From Halalkalicoccus tibetensis (GTDB lineage: Archaea; Halobacteriota; Halobacteria; Halobacteriales; Halalkalicoccaceae), in contig NZ_JBBMXV010000003.1 in the NCBI RefSeq assembly GCF_037996645.1, positions 372,001 to 436,000 of the forward strand: a DNA stretch of 64,000 nucleotides, read 5' to 3'. Below are positions 43,336 to 52,357 of this stretch, one piece after another. The number at the start of each line of letters is the position of its first letter. Within the stretch, counting starts at the first letter, position 1. The notes under the pieces are model-generated. The model was not told where the DNA came from and made no database searches. It was given only the letters and a program-made list of their open reading frames with translations. The position numbers were made by a program, and so were the translations under genes.

Positions 43336-45752
43336 TGTCGCGGTTCAGCCTCGAAGGGGCGATCGAGTGGACGAACTACTGGATCACCCAGCGATCGGGC
43401 GTTGTCATCGCGTTGTTCCTCGTGCTGACGCTCGTCTTCGCCGGCGGGCTGGGCGACATCGAGCTCGACGAGGGGACCGAGGGGTTCGCCGAGGACGTCC
43501 CCGCACAGCAGGCTCTCGAGGACGTCAACCAGCAGTTCGAGCCCCCCTTCGAGGACGACCAGCCGACGACCCAGCTGATCCAACGGGGTGACAACGTCGT
43601 CACACAGGAGGAGATGGTGCGGATGTTGACCCTCCAGCAACGCCTGGAGGACGACCCGACGGTCCGCGTCGAGGACTCCTCGAGCTTCGCGGAGACGATC
43701 GCGCTCTCGATCGACCCGACCGCAGAGACGCCCGGCGAACAGGCCGACGCGATCGAGGCCGCGACCCGCGGCGAGGTCCGCGAGACCGTCCGGACGACCA
43801 TCGAGGAGCAGCCGGAGGTCGAGGGGCTGTTGAGCGACGACGTCAACGCCCAGGACCCCTCGGCATCGGCGACGATCGTCACCGTCACCCACACCGAGCG
43901 GGGCGATCCGGGCGGTGACTTGGACCGCATCGATCATATCGTCGACTCGGTCGGCGGGGACGTCATCGTCTTCGGCCAGGGCGTCTTCGAGAACGAGTTC
44001 GAGGCCGTGATCGGCGACTCGCTCGCGCTGGTGATCCCCGTGGTGGTCGTGCTGATCCTGGGCTTCCTGATCTTCGCGTTCCGGGACCCGTTCGACCTGC
44101 TTTTGGGCCTGGTCGCGCTCGCGATGACGATCGTCTGGACGTTCGGGTTCACGGGACTGGCTGGCATCCCCTTCTCGGAGATGCTCATCGCGGTGCCGCC
44201 CCTGTTGCTCGCGATCGGGGTGGACTTCGGAATCCACGCGGTCAACCGGTATCGCGAGGAACGGACCGGCGACCGGTCCCCGGGCGAGGCGATGTCGATC
44301 GCGACTCACCAGCTGCTAGTCGCGTTCTTCATCGTGACCGGTACGACCGTCATCGGCTTCGGCGCCAACATGGTGAGCGACCTCCCGCCGATCCAGGAGT
44401 TCGGGGTCGTCGCGAGCGTCGGCGTCGTGTTCACCTTCCTCATCTTCGGCGTGTTCATGCCCGCCGCGAAGGTCGCGATGGACCGCGCCCGCGAGGGCCG
44501 GCCGATCCCCGCGTTCGGCTCCTCGCCGCTCGGCTCCGAGGACTCGATCCTCGGGCGGGTCCTCCCGGCCGGGGCGATCGTCGGCCGGAAGGCGCCGATG
44601 GCGATCCTGGTGGTCGCGCTGCTGGTGACCGCGGGCGGCGGGCTCTCGGCGACGAACGTCGACACGACCTTCGACGACGAGGACTTCCTGCCCCCCGACG
44701 AAGAGCCCGGCTACCTCGAATATCTTCCCGAGAGCGTCCAGCCCCAGGAGTACACCATCACGGCGACGCTCAACTACCTGGAGGAGAACTTCGCGAGCGG
44801 CGACGACGACCAGGTGACGATCTACGTCGAGGGGCCCTTGCGCCACGACTACGCCTTGGAGTCCATCAACCGGGCCGGACAGGACCCGCCGCCGTCGATC
44901 GTGACCGAGGACGGCGAGGCCCAGAGCGAGAGCATCATCGACGTGATCGAGACGCAGGCCGAGAACGACCCCGAGTTCGCCGCGCTGGTCGAGCGAAACG
45001 ACCTGAACGACAACGGCGTCCCCGACCGGAACCTAGAGGAGATCTACGACGCCTTGCTCGCCTCCGAGTCGGGCGATCAGGCGAGCCAGTACATCACCGA
45101 CGACCGCCGAAGCACCCAGGTCATGTACTCCGTCGAGGCCGACGCCGACGACGAGCAGGTGACCGAGGACATCAACGAGCTGGCCGACGACTACCGGCTG
45201 GACGCGACGCCGACCGGCGAGATCGTCGTCTTCCAGGAGGTCTCGGACCTGATCCTCGACTCGGCCATCGAGTCGCTGATCCTCGCGCTGGTGTTCACGG
45301 CGGTGTTCCTGCTCGTCATCTACTACGTCCTCGAGGGCCACTTCGCCCTCGGGATCGCGAACCTCGTCCCGATCGTCGTGAGCGTCGCCCTGTTGGCGGG
45401 CTCAATGCCGATCCTGGGGATCCCGTTCAACGTGCTGACGGGGACGATCCTGCCGATCTCGATCGGCGTCGGGGTCGCCTACTCGGTGCACATCACCCAC
45501 CGGTTCATCGACGAGTACAACGTCACGGCCGACGCCTACGAGTCGCTGCTGACCACCCTCCGGGGAACGGGCGGCGCGCTCACCGCGAGCATGCTGACGA
45601 CGTTCGGCGGTGCGGGCTCGCTGATGCTCGCGCTGACGCCGATTCTCGGGCAGTTCGGCGTCCTGATGACGATCAGCGTCGTCTACTCCTATCTGATGGC
45701 GATCGTCGTCCTGCCGCCGACGCTGCTCGTCTGGGCGCGCTACTTCGGCTGA
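43335..45752 (+). CDS. RND/MMPL-family transporter
   Basis: A 805-residue membrane protein with about 12 helices in two halves, each with a large extracytoplasmic loop. Family blocks are LALVIPVVVVLILGFLIFAF, PPLLLAIGVDFGIHAVNRYREER, LPISIGVGVAYSVHITHRFIDEY and TTFGGAGSLMLALTPILGQFG. It is of the archaeal/MMPL branch that exports lipids or hydrophobic compounds using the proton gradient; the substrate is unknown. The COG1361 protein encoded just upstream is a probable external partner. Confidence 0.88.
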   Translation: MSRFSLEGAIEWTNYWITQRSGVVIALFLVLTLVFAGGLGDIELDEGTEGFAEDVPAQQALEDVNQQFEPPFEDDQPTTQLIQRGDNVVTQEEMVRMLTLQQRLEDDPTVRVEDSSSFAETIALSIDPTAETPGEQADAIEAATRGEVRETVRTTIEEQPEVEGLLSDDVNAQDPSASATIVTVTHTERGDPGGDLDRIDHIVDSVGGDVIVFGQGVFENEFEAVIGDSLALVIPVVVVLILGFLIFAFRDPFDLLLGLVALAMTIVWTFGFTGLAGIPFSEMLIAVPPLLLAIGVDFGIHAVNRYREERTGDRSPGEAMSIATHQLLVAFFIVTGTTVIGFGANMVSDLPPIQEFGVVASVGVVFTFLIFGVFMPAAKVAMDRAREGRPIPAFGSSPLGSEDSILGRVLPAGAIVGRKAPMAILVVALLVTAGGGLSATNVDTTFDDEDFLPPDEEPGYLEYLPESVQPQEYTITATLNYLEENFASGDDDQVTIYVEGPLRHDYALESINRAGQDPPPSIVTEDGEAQSESIIDVIETQAENDPEFAALVERNDLNDNGVPDRNLEEIYDALLASESGDQASQYITDDRRSTQVMYSVEADADDEQVTEDINELADDYRLDATPTGEIVVFQEVSDLILDSAIESLILALVFTAVFLLVIYYVLEGHFALGIANLVPIVVSVALLAGSMPILGIPFNVLTGTILPISIGVGVAYSVHITHRFIDEYNVTADAYESLLTTLRGTGGALTASMLTTFGGAGSLMLALTPILGQFGVLMTISVVYSYLMAIVVLPPTLLVWARYFG

Positions 45753-45755
45753 GCT

Positions 45756-46958
45756 TCAGAACGACCGGGGGAGGCCGAGCACGTTCTCGCCGACGTAGTT
45801 CAGCGCGAGCTCCTGTGTGATCGGCACGAGGCGGGTGAGCCTGGCCTCCCGGAAGTAGCGCTCGACGTCGTACTCTCGGGCGACGCCCCGACCGCCGTGG
45901 GTCTGGACCGCGGCATCCGCGGCCTCGAAGCACGCCTCGCTTGCGAGATACTTCGCGACGTTCGCCCAGGTCCCGATCGTCTTCGGATCGTCGTCGGTCC
46001 GGCCGGCGGCGGCGTACACCAGCTGGCGGGCCGCCTGTACGCGCGCGTAGGCCGCCGCCAGGGGGTGTTGGACCGCCTGGTTCGAACCAATGAAACGACC
46101 GAACACCTCCCGCTCGCCGGCGTAGGCCGCGCCACGTTCGATCGCGAGCTCGCCGAGCCCGGTACACTCGGCGGTGATCACCAGCCGCTCCTCGTTGAGC
46201 CCGTCGAGCACGTGGTAGAACCCCCGGTCCTCCTCGCCGATCAGGGCGTCGGCGGGTACGCGCAGCCCGTCGTACCTCACCCGAAAGGAGCTCACGACGT
46301 TGCTCGCGGTCTTCTCGATCTCCTCGAGGTGGATCGAACCCGCGTCGAACGCCCGTTCGAGATCGACCAGGAACAGCGAGATCCCCTCGGTCTTCCTCTC
46401 CACGTCCGATTTGGGCGTGGTCCGGGCGGCGACCACGGCGTAGTCTGAGACGTCGATTCGCGAGGTCCAGAGCTTCTCGCCGTCGATCACGTACTCCTCG
46501 CCCTCACGCCTCGCACGGGTCTCGATCGCGGTCGACTCCGAGCCGGCCTTCGGTTCCGTCAGCGAGAAACACTGGATCCAGGCGTCGCCGCTGGCCACCC
46601 GCGGAAGGAGCTCCTCCTTCATCGCGTCGTTGCCGTGGGCCACGAGCGGCGCGGAGTTGTAGACCGCCGCGTGGATCGTCTGGGCGCCGCTGAAGCCGGC
46701 GCCGCTCGCGGCGATCGTCTCCATCATGACTACCGCCTCCGCGGTGTCGAGACCCTTTCCGCCGTACTCCTCGGGCACGAGCACGCCGAGCCAGCCCTCC
46801 TCGGCCAGCGCCTCGACGAACGCGTGGGGGTACTCGCCGGCGGCGTCCCGCTCGCGCCAGTACTCGCGATCGAACTCCGCACAGATCTCTCCGACCGCCT
46901 CGTGGACCCGTCGCTGGCGATCGGTGAACTCGATCGCGCGCTCGGAAAACGGTAGCAT
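45756..46958 (-). CDS. Acyl-CoA dehydrogenase
   Basis: A 400-residue FAD enzyme with CFSLTEPKAGSESTAIETRA and DGEKLWTSRIDVSDYAVVAAR (FAD/substrate), and QTHGGRGVAREYDVERYFREARL near the C-terminus. The usual catalytic Glu after this block (YEGT type) is missing: the sequence reads TRLVPITQELAL. A Glu at LNEERLVI corresponds to the alternative position used by isovaleryl-CoA dehydrogenase. Electrons would pass to EtfAB. A TATA-like CTTAAC about 27 bases upstream supports the start at 46958. Confidence 0.88.
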   Translation of the reverse strand: MLPFSERAIEFTDRQRRVHEAVGEICAEFDREYWRERDAAGEYPHAFVEALAEEGWLGVLVPEEYGGKGLDTAEAVVMMETIAASGAGFSGAQTIHAAVYNSAPLVAHGNDAMKEELLPRVASGDAWIQCFSLTEPKAGSESTAIETRARREGEEYVIDGEKLWTSRIDVSDYAVVAARTTPKSDVERKTEGISLFLVDLERAFDAGSIHLEEIEKTASNVVSSFRVRYDGLRVPADALIGEEDRGFYHVLDGLNEERLVITAECTGLGELAIERGAAYAGEREVFGRFIGSNQAVQHPLAAAYARVQAARQLVYAAAGRTDDDPKTIGTWANVAKYLASEACFEAADAAVQTHGGRGVAREYDVERYFREARLTRLVPITQELALNYVGENVLGLPRSF

Positions 46959-47009
46959 ACCTCTCGATGGCTCCCCTGCCGTGTTAAGGTTGTAGTTCAC
47001 GGTGGTCCG

Positions 47010-48386
47010 TCACTCGCCGGTCGCAACGGCCACCAACTCCCCGACCGAACGATCCGGTAGCCTCTCGACTGCTCTCGCGAGCGCGTCGGGGTCGACTCCC
47101 GTTTCCGCCGTCTCGATGAGCCCCCGTGCCTTCTCGACGACCGCCTCCCAAGCCATCGGGTCAGAGGGCTCGCCGCGGGGAACATCGACGAACCGCTCGT
47201 ACCGGTCGCCGGCCTCGACGACGACCCGGGCGCACCACCGCTCTGGGAACGCCGCCTGCACCTCGGGATCCGTCGTAACGTCCGTCGCGTCCATCAACCG
47301 GCGGAACCCGCGGTCCTCGAATCGCGGCGGGTCGTCGAGTCGCCCGGCCGCTCGCAGGAAGGGTTCGGCGCCGGCCGCGCCCTCTGAGAGCGCGAGCGCC
47401 GCCGCGAACGGCATGCTGAACTGACAGTCGACGAAGTTCTCCGGACGACGTTTCGACCCGATCGGATCGCCGGTTAGGCGCACGCCAGCCTCGGGCAACG
47501 CCACTTCGATCCCCGTCACCGCCTCGGGGCCGACCACGGGCGCGAGTTCGCGAAGCGCGTCGATCGCGGGATGCATGTACCGACAACAAGGGTAGGGCTT
47601 GAGCCCCGTCTCAGCGACCGCGTTCCGTCCCTCGAGTCGGTCGATCCTCTCGGGACGAGGCTCGTCCGTGTAGCCCGCGAGGAAACCGAACTCACCCTCG
47701 ATGGGTTCGGCGGCGCCCTCGAAGCCCGCCGCCGCGAGTTCGACCGCCGTCACCGCCCGCCGCGCGGCGAGTCCCGGATGGAGGCGCTTGTTCCACGCAC
47801 CGTTCGCGAGGAACTGCAACGAGCCGGCGGCCTGGCTCCCGTTGATCCCGAAGGCGTCGGCGAACTCCCGCTCGGTGAGCCCGTGGACGACGCCGGCGGC
47901 CGCGGTCGCGCCGAAGGTGCCGCAGGTCGCGGTGACGTGGAATCCTCGGGCGTAGTGGGCGTCGGGGTTGACCGCCTCCCCGACGGTGCAGGCGACGTCG
48001 TAGCCGACGGCGACCCCGGTGAGGAACCGTTCGGTGGGGGCGTCGGTCGCCTCGGCGGTCGCGAGCGCGGCCGCGATCGACGGCGCGCCGGGATGCAGCG
48101 AGGAACCGAGATGTGTGTCGTCGAAATCGAGGCTGTGGGCGAGCGTGCCGTTGACGAGCGCCGCGGCTCCGGGCGGGCGGCGGTTACCGGTCGGGATCAC
48201 GGTGGCGGTGCCGCTTCCGGCGTCCCCCGTTCCTTCGAACAGGGCGGGCGTCGAGTCGGCATGGGCGGCGCCGCCGATCGCGACCCCGAACCAGTCGAGT
48301 ACGTGCTTTCGAAGCGCCTCTCCAGGCGCGTCGACGGGCTCCCGGCTGGCGCAGTGCTCCGCAAGCCGATCGGTGAACGCGATCAT
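47010..48386 (-). CDS. MmgE/PrpD-family protein
   Basis: A 458-residue protein of the 2-methylcitrate dehydratase / immune-responsive gene 1 fold. Typical segments are [40 protein letters not shown] and the [32 protein letters not shown] block (by its ends), plus [14 protein letters not shown]. The family includes methylcitrate dehydratases and decarboxylases; specificity cannot be read here. It lies 51 bases upstream of the ACAD gene on the same strand, so a shared acyl-chain catabolic role is possible. Confidence 0.88.
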   Translation of the reverse strand: MIAFTDRLAEHCASREPVDAPGEALRKHVLDWFGVAIGGAAHADSTPALFEGTGDAGSGTATVIPTGNRRPPGAAALVNGTLAHSLDFDDTHLGSSLHPGAPSIAAALATAEATDAPTERFLTGVAVGYDVACTVGEAVNPDAHYARGFHVTATCGTFGATAAAGVVHGLTEREFADAFGINGSQAAGSLQFLANGAWNKRLHPGLAARRAVTAVELAAAGFEGAAEPIEGEFGFLAGYTDEPRPERIDRLEGRNAVAETGLKPYPCCRYMHPAIDALRELAPVVGPEAVTGIEVALPEAGVRLTGDPIGSKRRPENFVDCQFSMPFAAALALSEGAAGAEPFLRAAGRLDDPPRFEDRGFRRLMDATDVTTDPEVQAAFPERWCARVVVEAGDRYERFVDVPRGEPSDPMAWEAVVEKARGLIETAETGVDPDALARAVERLPDRSVGELVAVATGE

Positions 48387-48461
48387 CGATCGAGCCTACG
48401 GACCGCCGTGGTAAGTATCCGCACGCCTCGCTGCGCGCACGCGCGCGAACAGAAAGCTGCC

Positions 48462-48469
48462 TTTTTAAG
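48462..48469 (+). promoter_or_regulatory. TATA box of the PCNA gene
   Basis: TTTTTAAG centred 29 bases before the ATG at 48495, in an otherwise GC-rich spacer. It implies transcription starting only a few bases before the start codon. Confidence 0.6.
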
Positions 48470-48494
48470 CCGCGCTTCCGTAGCCGGAGACAAG

Positions 48495-49238
48495 ATGTTC
48501 AATGCGATCGTGAGTGCCGACACCCTCGGGACGGCGCTCGATTCCGTGAGCGCGTTGGTGGACGAGTGTAAGATCCACCTCAACGAAGACGGGCTGGCGA
48601 TCCGCGCCGTCGACCCCGCGAACGTCGGCATGGTCGATATGACGCTCGACGCCCAGGCCTTCGAGTCCTACGAGGCCGACGGCGGGCAGATCGGCGTCAA
48701 CCTCTCGCGGCTCGAGGACACCGTCGGGATGGCCGACGCCGGCCAGCTCGTCCACCTCGAGCTCGACGAGGAGACCCGCAAGCTCCACATCCGGATCGAC
48801 GGCCTCGAGTACACGCTTGCGCTGATCGATCCCGACTCCATCCGCCAGGAACCCGACATCCCCGACCTCGATCTCCCCGCGAACGTCGTCGTCGAGGGCC
48901 GCGACATCAATCGAGCCGTGAAGGCCGCCGACATGGTGAGCGATCACATCGCGCTGGGCGTCGACGAGACCGAGGACCTCTTCTACGTCGACGCGGAGGG
49001 CGACACCGACGACGTCCATCTCGAGCTCGACGAGAGCGACCTCATCGACCTGACGCCCGGGCCCGCCCACTCGCTCTTCAGCCTCGACTACCTCAAGGAC
49101 ATGAACAAGGCGATCCCGAGCGACGGCGAGGTCACCCTCGAGCTCGGCGAGGAGTTCCCCGTCAAGCTCCACTTCGAGGTCGCCGAAGGCCAGGGCCAGA
49201 TCACCTATATGCTAGCGCCACGCATCCAGAGCGACTAG
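48495..49238 (+). CDS. pcn: DNA sliding clamp PCNA
   Basis: A 247-residue PCNA that encircles DNA as a trimer and tethers polymerase and repair enzymes. It has the two-domain repeat: [24 protein letters not shown], the linker [20 protein letters not shown] (by its ends), and a C-terminus [12 protein letters not shown]. It is very acidic, as in haloarchaea. It precedes the primase large subunit, separated by an opposing acetyltransferase gene whose end it overlaps by 4 bases. Confidence 0.96.
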   Translation: MFNAIVSADTLGTALDSVSALVDECKIHLNEDGLAIRAVDPANVGMVDMTLDAQAFESYEADGGQIGVNLSRLEDTVGMADAGQLVHLELDEETRKLHIRIDGLEYTLALIDPDSIRQEPDIPDLDLPANVVVEGRDINRAVKAADMVSDHIALGVDETEDLFYVDAEGDTDDVHLELDESDLIDLTPGPAHSLFSLDYLKDMNKAIPSDGEVTLELGEEFPVKLHFEVAEGQGQITYMLAPRIQSD

Positions 49239-49717
49239 ATCCCCTTCCCGTAGCGGTACTCCCGATACGATTCGCCCCCGACCTCCACTTCCCGTTCTCC
49301 CTCCCGTTCGAACCCCCGTTTCTCGTAGAATCCGATCCCGACCTCGTTCTCCGCGAGTACTGACAGCGTGAGTCGGTCGTAGTCGGCGAGTTCCCCTTCG
49401 ACCGCCGCGAGCAGCCGGCTTCCGATCCCCTCTCCCCAGCGCTTGGGCCGGACGTAGAGTCGCAGGAGCTCCGCGACGTGCTCCTCGTTTGGGTTCGGCC
49501 CGATGTGTGCGAACCCCACTACGTCATCCGCGACGCGAACCACGTGCTCCGGGTGCTCGATCGACTCCCGGAGCCCGTCGAGCGCGTACCACTCCTCGAC
49601 GAGCGCCTCGACCGTTTCCCCACCGAGCAGGTCGTCGTAGGCGGCGTGCCACGACGCGAGCGCCGTTTCGCGGATCGCTTCGGCGTCCTCGGGCCGTGCG
49701 GGACGGATCGCGACCAT
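49235..49717 (-). CDS. GNAT-family N-acetyltransferase
   Basis: A 160-residue acetyltransferase. The acetyl-CoA motif [21 protein letters not shown], the preceding strand ELLRLYV and the [23 protein letters not shown] block are typical of GNAT enzymes. The substrate is unknown; similar proteins acetylate small molecules or protein N-termini. It lies between pcn and priL but on the opposite strand, with TATA-like GTTATATACG upstream of its ATG. Confidence 0.85.
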   Translation of the reverse strand: MVAIRPARPEDAEAIRETALASWHAAYDDLLGGETVEALVEEWYALDGLRESIEHPEHVVRVADDVVGFAHIGPNPNEEHVAELLRLYVRPKRWGEGIGSRLLAAVEGELADYDRLTLSVLAENEVGIGFYEKRGFEREGEREVEVGGESYREYRYGKGI

Positions 49718-49796
49718 ACCGTTCGATCCCGGCGGTCGTATATAACTGCGGGCGTTCGCACAGGTTTATCGGCCTCGCCGTCATAGCCGCTCGCGG

Positions 49797-50885
49797 ATGA
49801 AGGCGCTTCACGCCCAGTACCCGTTTCTCTCTGGTGCCCGCGAGGCCGTCGAGGCCGCGGACGTCGATCTGGCCGAGCTGATCCGGGAGAACGATGCCGT
49901 CGTTTCGCGGGCGAGCGAGCGGGTCACGGGCGCGCTACAGGAGGGGTCGATCGGGAACGCCCACCGCAACACGCGCGTCGAGCTGCTCTCCTACCCGGTC
50001 GCGCGCGTGCTCGTCTCGCTGGTCGACGAGCGGGTCTGTACCCGCAAGTACGCCCGCGCGGAGGCCGAACGCGCCATCTCGCAGTTCGGCGCCGGTGAGA
50101 CCAGCTCGCGGCTCAAGAGCGACCGAACCGAACGACTCGGGCTGTCGGAGCTGCTCGCGGAGTTCGACCTGGAGGAGGCGATCGTCGAGGCCGAAGACGG
50201 CTATCGCGTCGCCGTCGGCACCTACCTCCGCCTCGCCTCAGACGTCTGGGGCGACGAGTGGCGCCTGGTCAACCGCACGCTCGCAGACGGCGAGGTCCAC
50301 GTCGCAAGCGAGGAGCTGGCCACGCTGCTGGAGGAGGCCATCGCCCAGCGGGTCGCCGACGGGCTGCCGCTATCGGTGCCCGACCCGATCGCCGAGCCGG
50401 TCGAGGCGGAGGTCGAGGCGATCCGTGAGACCCTCTCGGAGCTCGACCTGACCCGCGAGATCGACACCGTCGTCCCCGAACGGTTCCCGCCGTGTATGAA
50501 GGCGCTGCTCGACTCGATCCAGCAGGGCGAGCATCTGCCACATCACTCCCGGTTCGCGATCACCGCCTTCCTCACGAGCATCGGGATGGACACCGACGAG
50601 ATCATCGAGCTCTACATGGTCAACTCCAGTTTCGGCGAGGAGATGACGCGCTACCAGACCGACCACATTCGGGGCGAGACCAGCCCGACGGAGTACACCC
50701 CGCCGAGCTGTGCGACCATGCAGTCATACGGCGACTGCGTGAACAAGGACGAGATCTGCGAGGAGGAGATCAACGAGTCCCACCCGCTGAACTACTACGA
50801 GTATCAGCTTGACGAGGCCGACGAGGACGAACTGGTCGACTGGCGCGAGGAGAACGACGAGGAAGCGGCGGTCGAAAGCGACTGA
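49797..50885 (+). CDS. priL: DNA primase large subunit PriL
   Basis: A 362-residue subunit that partners the catalytic PriS and carries a 4Fe-4S cluster in its C-terminal domain. The four likely cluster Cys are in FPPCMKALL, PPSCATMQSYGDC and DEICEEE. The N-terminal domain starts MKALHAQYPFLSGAREAVEAA; the C-terminal domain includes HHSRFAITAFLTSIGMDTDEI. A TATA-like TTTATCGG lies about 25 bases upstream. It lies close to pcn, so replication genes are grouped. Confidence 0.92.
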   Translation: MKALHAQYPFLSGAREAVEAADVDLAELIRENDAVVSRASERVTGALQEGSIGNAHRNTRVELLSYPVARVLVSLVDERVCTRKYARAEAERAISQFGAGETSSRLKSDRTERLGLSELLAEFDLEEAIVEAEDGYRVAVGTYLRLASDVWGDEWRLVNRTLADGEVHVASEELATLLEEAIAQRVADGLPLSVPDPIAEPVEAEVEAIRETLSELDLTREIDTVVPERFPPCMKALLDSIQQGEHLPHHSRFAITAFLTSIGMDTDEIIELYMVNSSFGEEMTRYQTDHIRGETSPTEYTPPSCATMQSYGDCVNKDEICEEEINESHPLNYYEYQLDEADEDELVDWREENDEEAAVESD

Positions 50886-50891
50886 ACGGTT

Positions 50892-51104
50892 CTACTCCTG
50901 GTTGAGGTAGTACGCGAGCCCGAGCCCGACGCACGACATGAGGACCACGAAGGCGGTGATCGCGCCGACCAGCACCAGGCCGCCGTCGGCCGAGAGCCCG
51001 CCGTCGTTGTAGGCGGAGCCGATACCGACCAGCACCCCGACGAACAGCCCCACCGCCCCCACGGAGACGACGACTTCGACGATCGTCTCCCGGTCTATGT
51101 CCAT
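50892..51104 (-). CDS. Small two-TM protein, unknown function
   Basis: A 70-residue protein with two helices (VVVSVGAVGLFVGVLVGIGS and VGAITAFVVLMSCVGLGLAYYL) joined by a short polar loop (YNDGGLSADGG). The start at 51104 (MDIDRETIVEV) avoids a basic upstream extension. Similar small proteins are common in haloarchaea but uncharacterised. It converges with priL, 6 bases apart. Confidence 0.72.
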   Translation of the reverse strand: MDIDRETIVEVVVSVGAVGLFVGVLVGIGSAYNDGGLSADGGLVLVGAITAFVVLMSCVGLGLAYYLNQE

Positions 51105-51217
51105 GGCGTGGCGTTTTCCGCCCCGAAGTAAAAGCACTTCGAAGCGAATCCTCCACACCCGTTTCCGGTGGAAGACTTAGGTTCCTCGGGCGCCTACCTA
51201 TGACTGCAACGATTCGG

Positions 51218-51234
51218 GGGTTCCAGTGGAACCC
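51218..51234. promoter_or_regulatory. 7-base dyad before the SWIM gene
   Basis: GGGTTCC, AGT and GGAACCC form a perfect 7-base inverted repeat ending 11 bases before the ATG at 51246. It sits where transcription would begin, so it could be an operator or a short 5' hairpin. Confidence 0.4.
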
Positions 51235-51245
51235 TCGGTGATTCC

Positions 51246-51881
51246 ATGACGCAAGCCAGACACACACCAGCGTCACTGCCGTCCAGTGAAAGCGAACTCG
51301 ACCGGCGCTCGGTCCGCGCCAGAACCGAACGGATGACCACCACGGCCCTCGGCGACGCGCTCTACGAGGTCGCAACCGAGCGCGACGAGCGCTATCTCGT
51401 CGACCTCGACGCGCGGCGCTGTAGCTGCCCCGACCACGCCTTCCGGGACGTCCGCTGTAAACACCTCCGGCGGGTCGCCATCGAGATCACGGAGGGCCGC
51501 CTCGCGCCGCCGGGCCGGCTCCCGGCCGACTGTGCGGTCTGTGGCGAGGAGCTGTTCGTCCCCGAGGAGGCGGTCGACGAGCCCCACTACTGCGAGGACC
51601 ACGCCCTCGAGCCGGGCGCGTTCGTCCGCGACCGGGAGACGGGCGACCGGCTGCTCGTCGTGCACGTCTCCGACCGGCGGGCCGACCACGTGGGGATCGG
51701 CAAATCGGCCTACAGCGTCGCGACCTACCCGACCAACCGCTCGTACGACCCGGCCGACCGGGTCGTCGGCGCGGTCTACCCGCAGTCCGTTTCGATGACC
51801 GACTCGGGGCCGGCACCCGACTCCCTCAGGGTCTACTCGTTCCCGCGCTCGCGGCTCGAACGCCTCTCCGAGCCCGCCTAA
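51246..51881 (+). CDS. SWIM zinc-finger protein
   Basis: A 211-residue protein. The SWIM motif is present as [19 protein letters not shown] (CxC...CxH, near residues 59-76). A second zinc site is likely in [13 protein letters not shown]...HYCEDH. SWIM domains bind DNA or protein and occur with recombination proteins; the adjacent Hjc resolvase, whose stop overlaps by 4 bases from the other strand, fits that theme, by inference. The first 25 residues are polar and variable. Confidence 0.82.
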   Translation: MTQARHTPASLPSSESELDRRSVRARTERMTTTALGDALYEVATERDERYLVDLDARRCSCPDHAFRDVRCKHLRRVAIEITEGRLAPPGRLPADCAVCGEELFVPEEAVDEPHYCEDHALEPGAFVRDRETGDRLLVVHVSDRRADHVGIGKSAYSVATYPTNRSYDPADRVVGAVYPQSVSMTDSGPAPDSLRVYSFPRSRLERLSEPA

Positions 51882-52357
51882 TCGAACATCCCCGCGGCCT
51901 CCTCGGCCGAGAGCGTCCCCTGCTCGACGGCCGTGAGAACTCGCTCGACGTCCGCATCGCTCCCGCTCGTTTCGGCGAGCTCGGCGAGGGTCTCGCCCTC
52001 CTCGAGCGCCGTCTCCTTTTTGACCCTGTAATTGCCGCCGTCGGTCCGATAGACGTCGCCGGGGTGGAAGAAGTACCAGTCCTCGCGGTCGAAGCGCACC
52101 CCGATCTTGGGGCGGGCGCCGAAGTTCCGCGAGAAGTAGACCAGCGCCTCGACCTCCTCGCCGGTGAGGTAGATCGGCTTGCCCGAGCTGGATTTGGCCT
52201 CGATCGCGTAGAACGCCTCGCCGTTGCCCGCGAGCACGTCGGGCAGCTCGCGCTGGGTCGCCCCGCCGCTCGCGGGCGCGCGCATGACCGCGAAGCCGGC
52301 CTCGTCGAGCCGGTTGACCAGCTCGCGTTCCCGGCGATCGCCCTTCCGATTCGCCAT
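51878..52357 (-). CDS. hjc: Holliday junction resolvase Hjc
   Basis: A 159-residue archaeal resolvase cutting four-way DNA junctions. The nuclease core shows the Glu of [12 protein letters not shown], Asp in LPDVLAGNG and the ExK motif [13 protein letters not shown]-terminal acidic extension (~45 residues, [20 protein letters not shown]) resembles a small helical hairpin. It shares the strand and lies directly downstream of ahcY, separated by no more than one codon. Confidence 0.93.
   Translation of the reverse strand: MANRKGDRRERELVNRLDEAGFAVMRAPASGGATQRELPDVLAGNGEAFYAIEAKSSSGKPIYLTGEEVEALVYFSRNFGARPKIGVRFDREDWYFFHPGDVYRTDGGNYRVKKETALEEGETLAELAETSGSDADVERVLTAVEQGTLSAEEAAGMFD

Noticed and set aside
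46959-47000. N-terminal extension of the acyl-CoA dehydrogenase (MNYNLNTAGEPSRG)
   Set aside because: It covers the TATA-like element and does not resemble the family N-terminus; ATG 46958 fits both.
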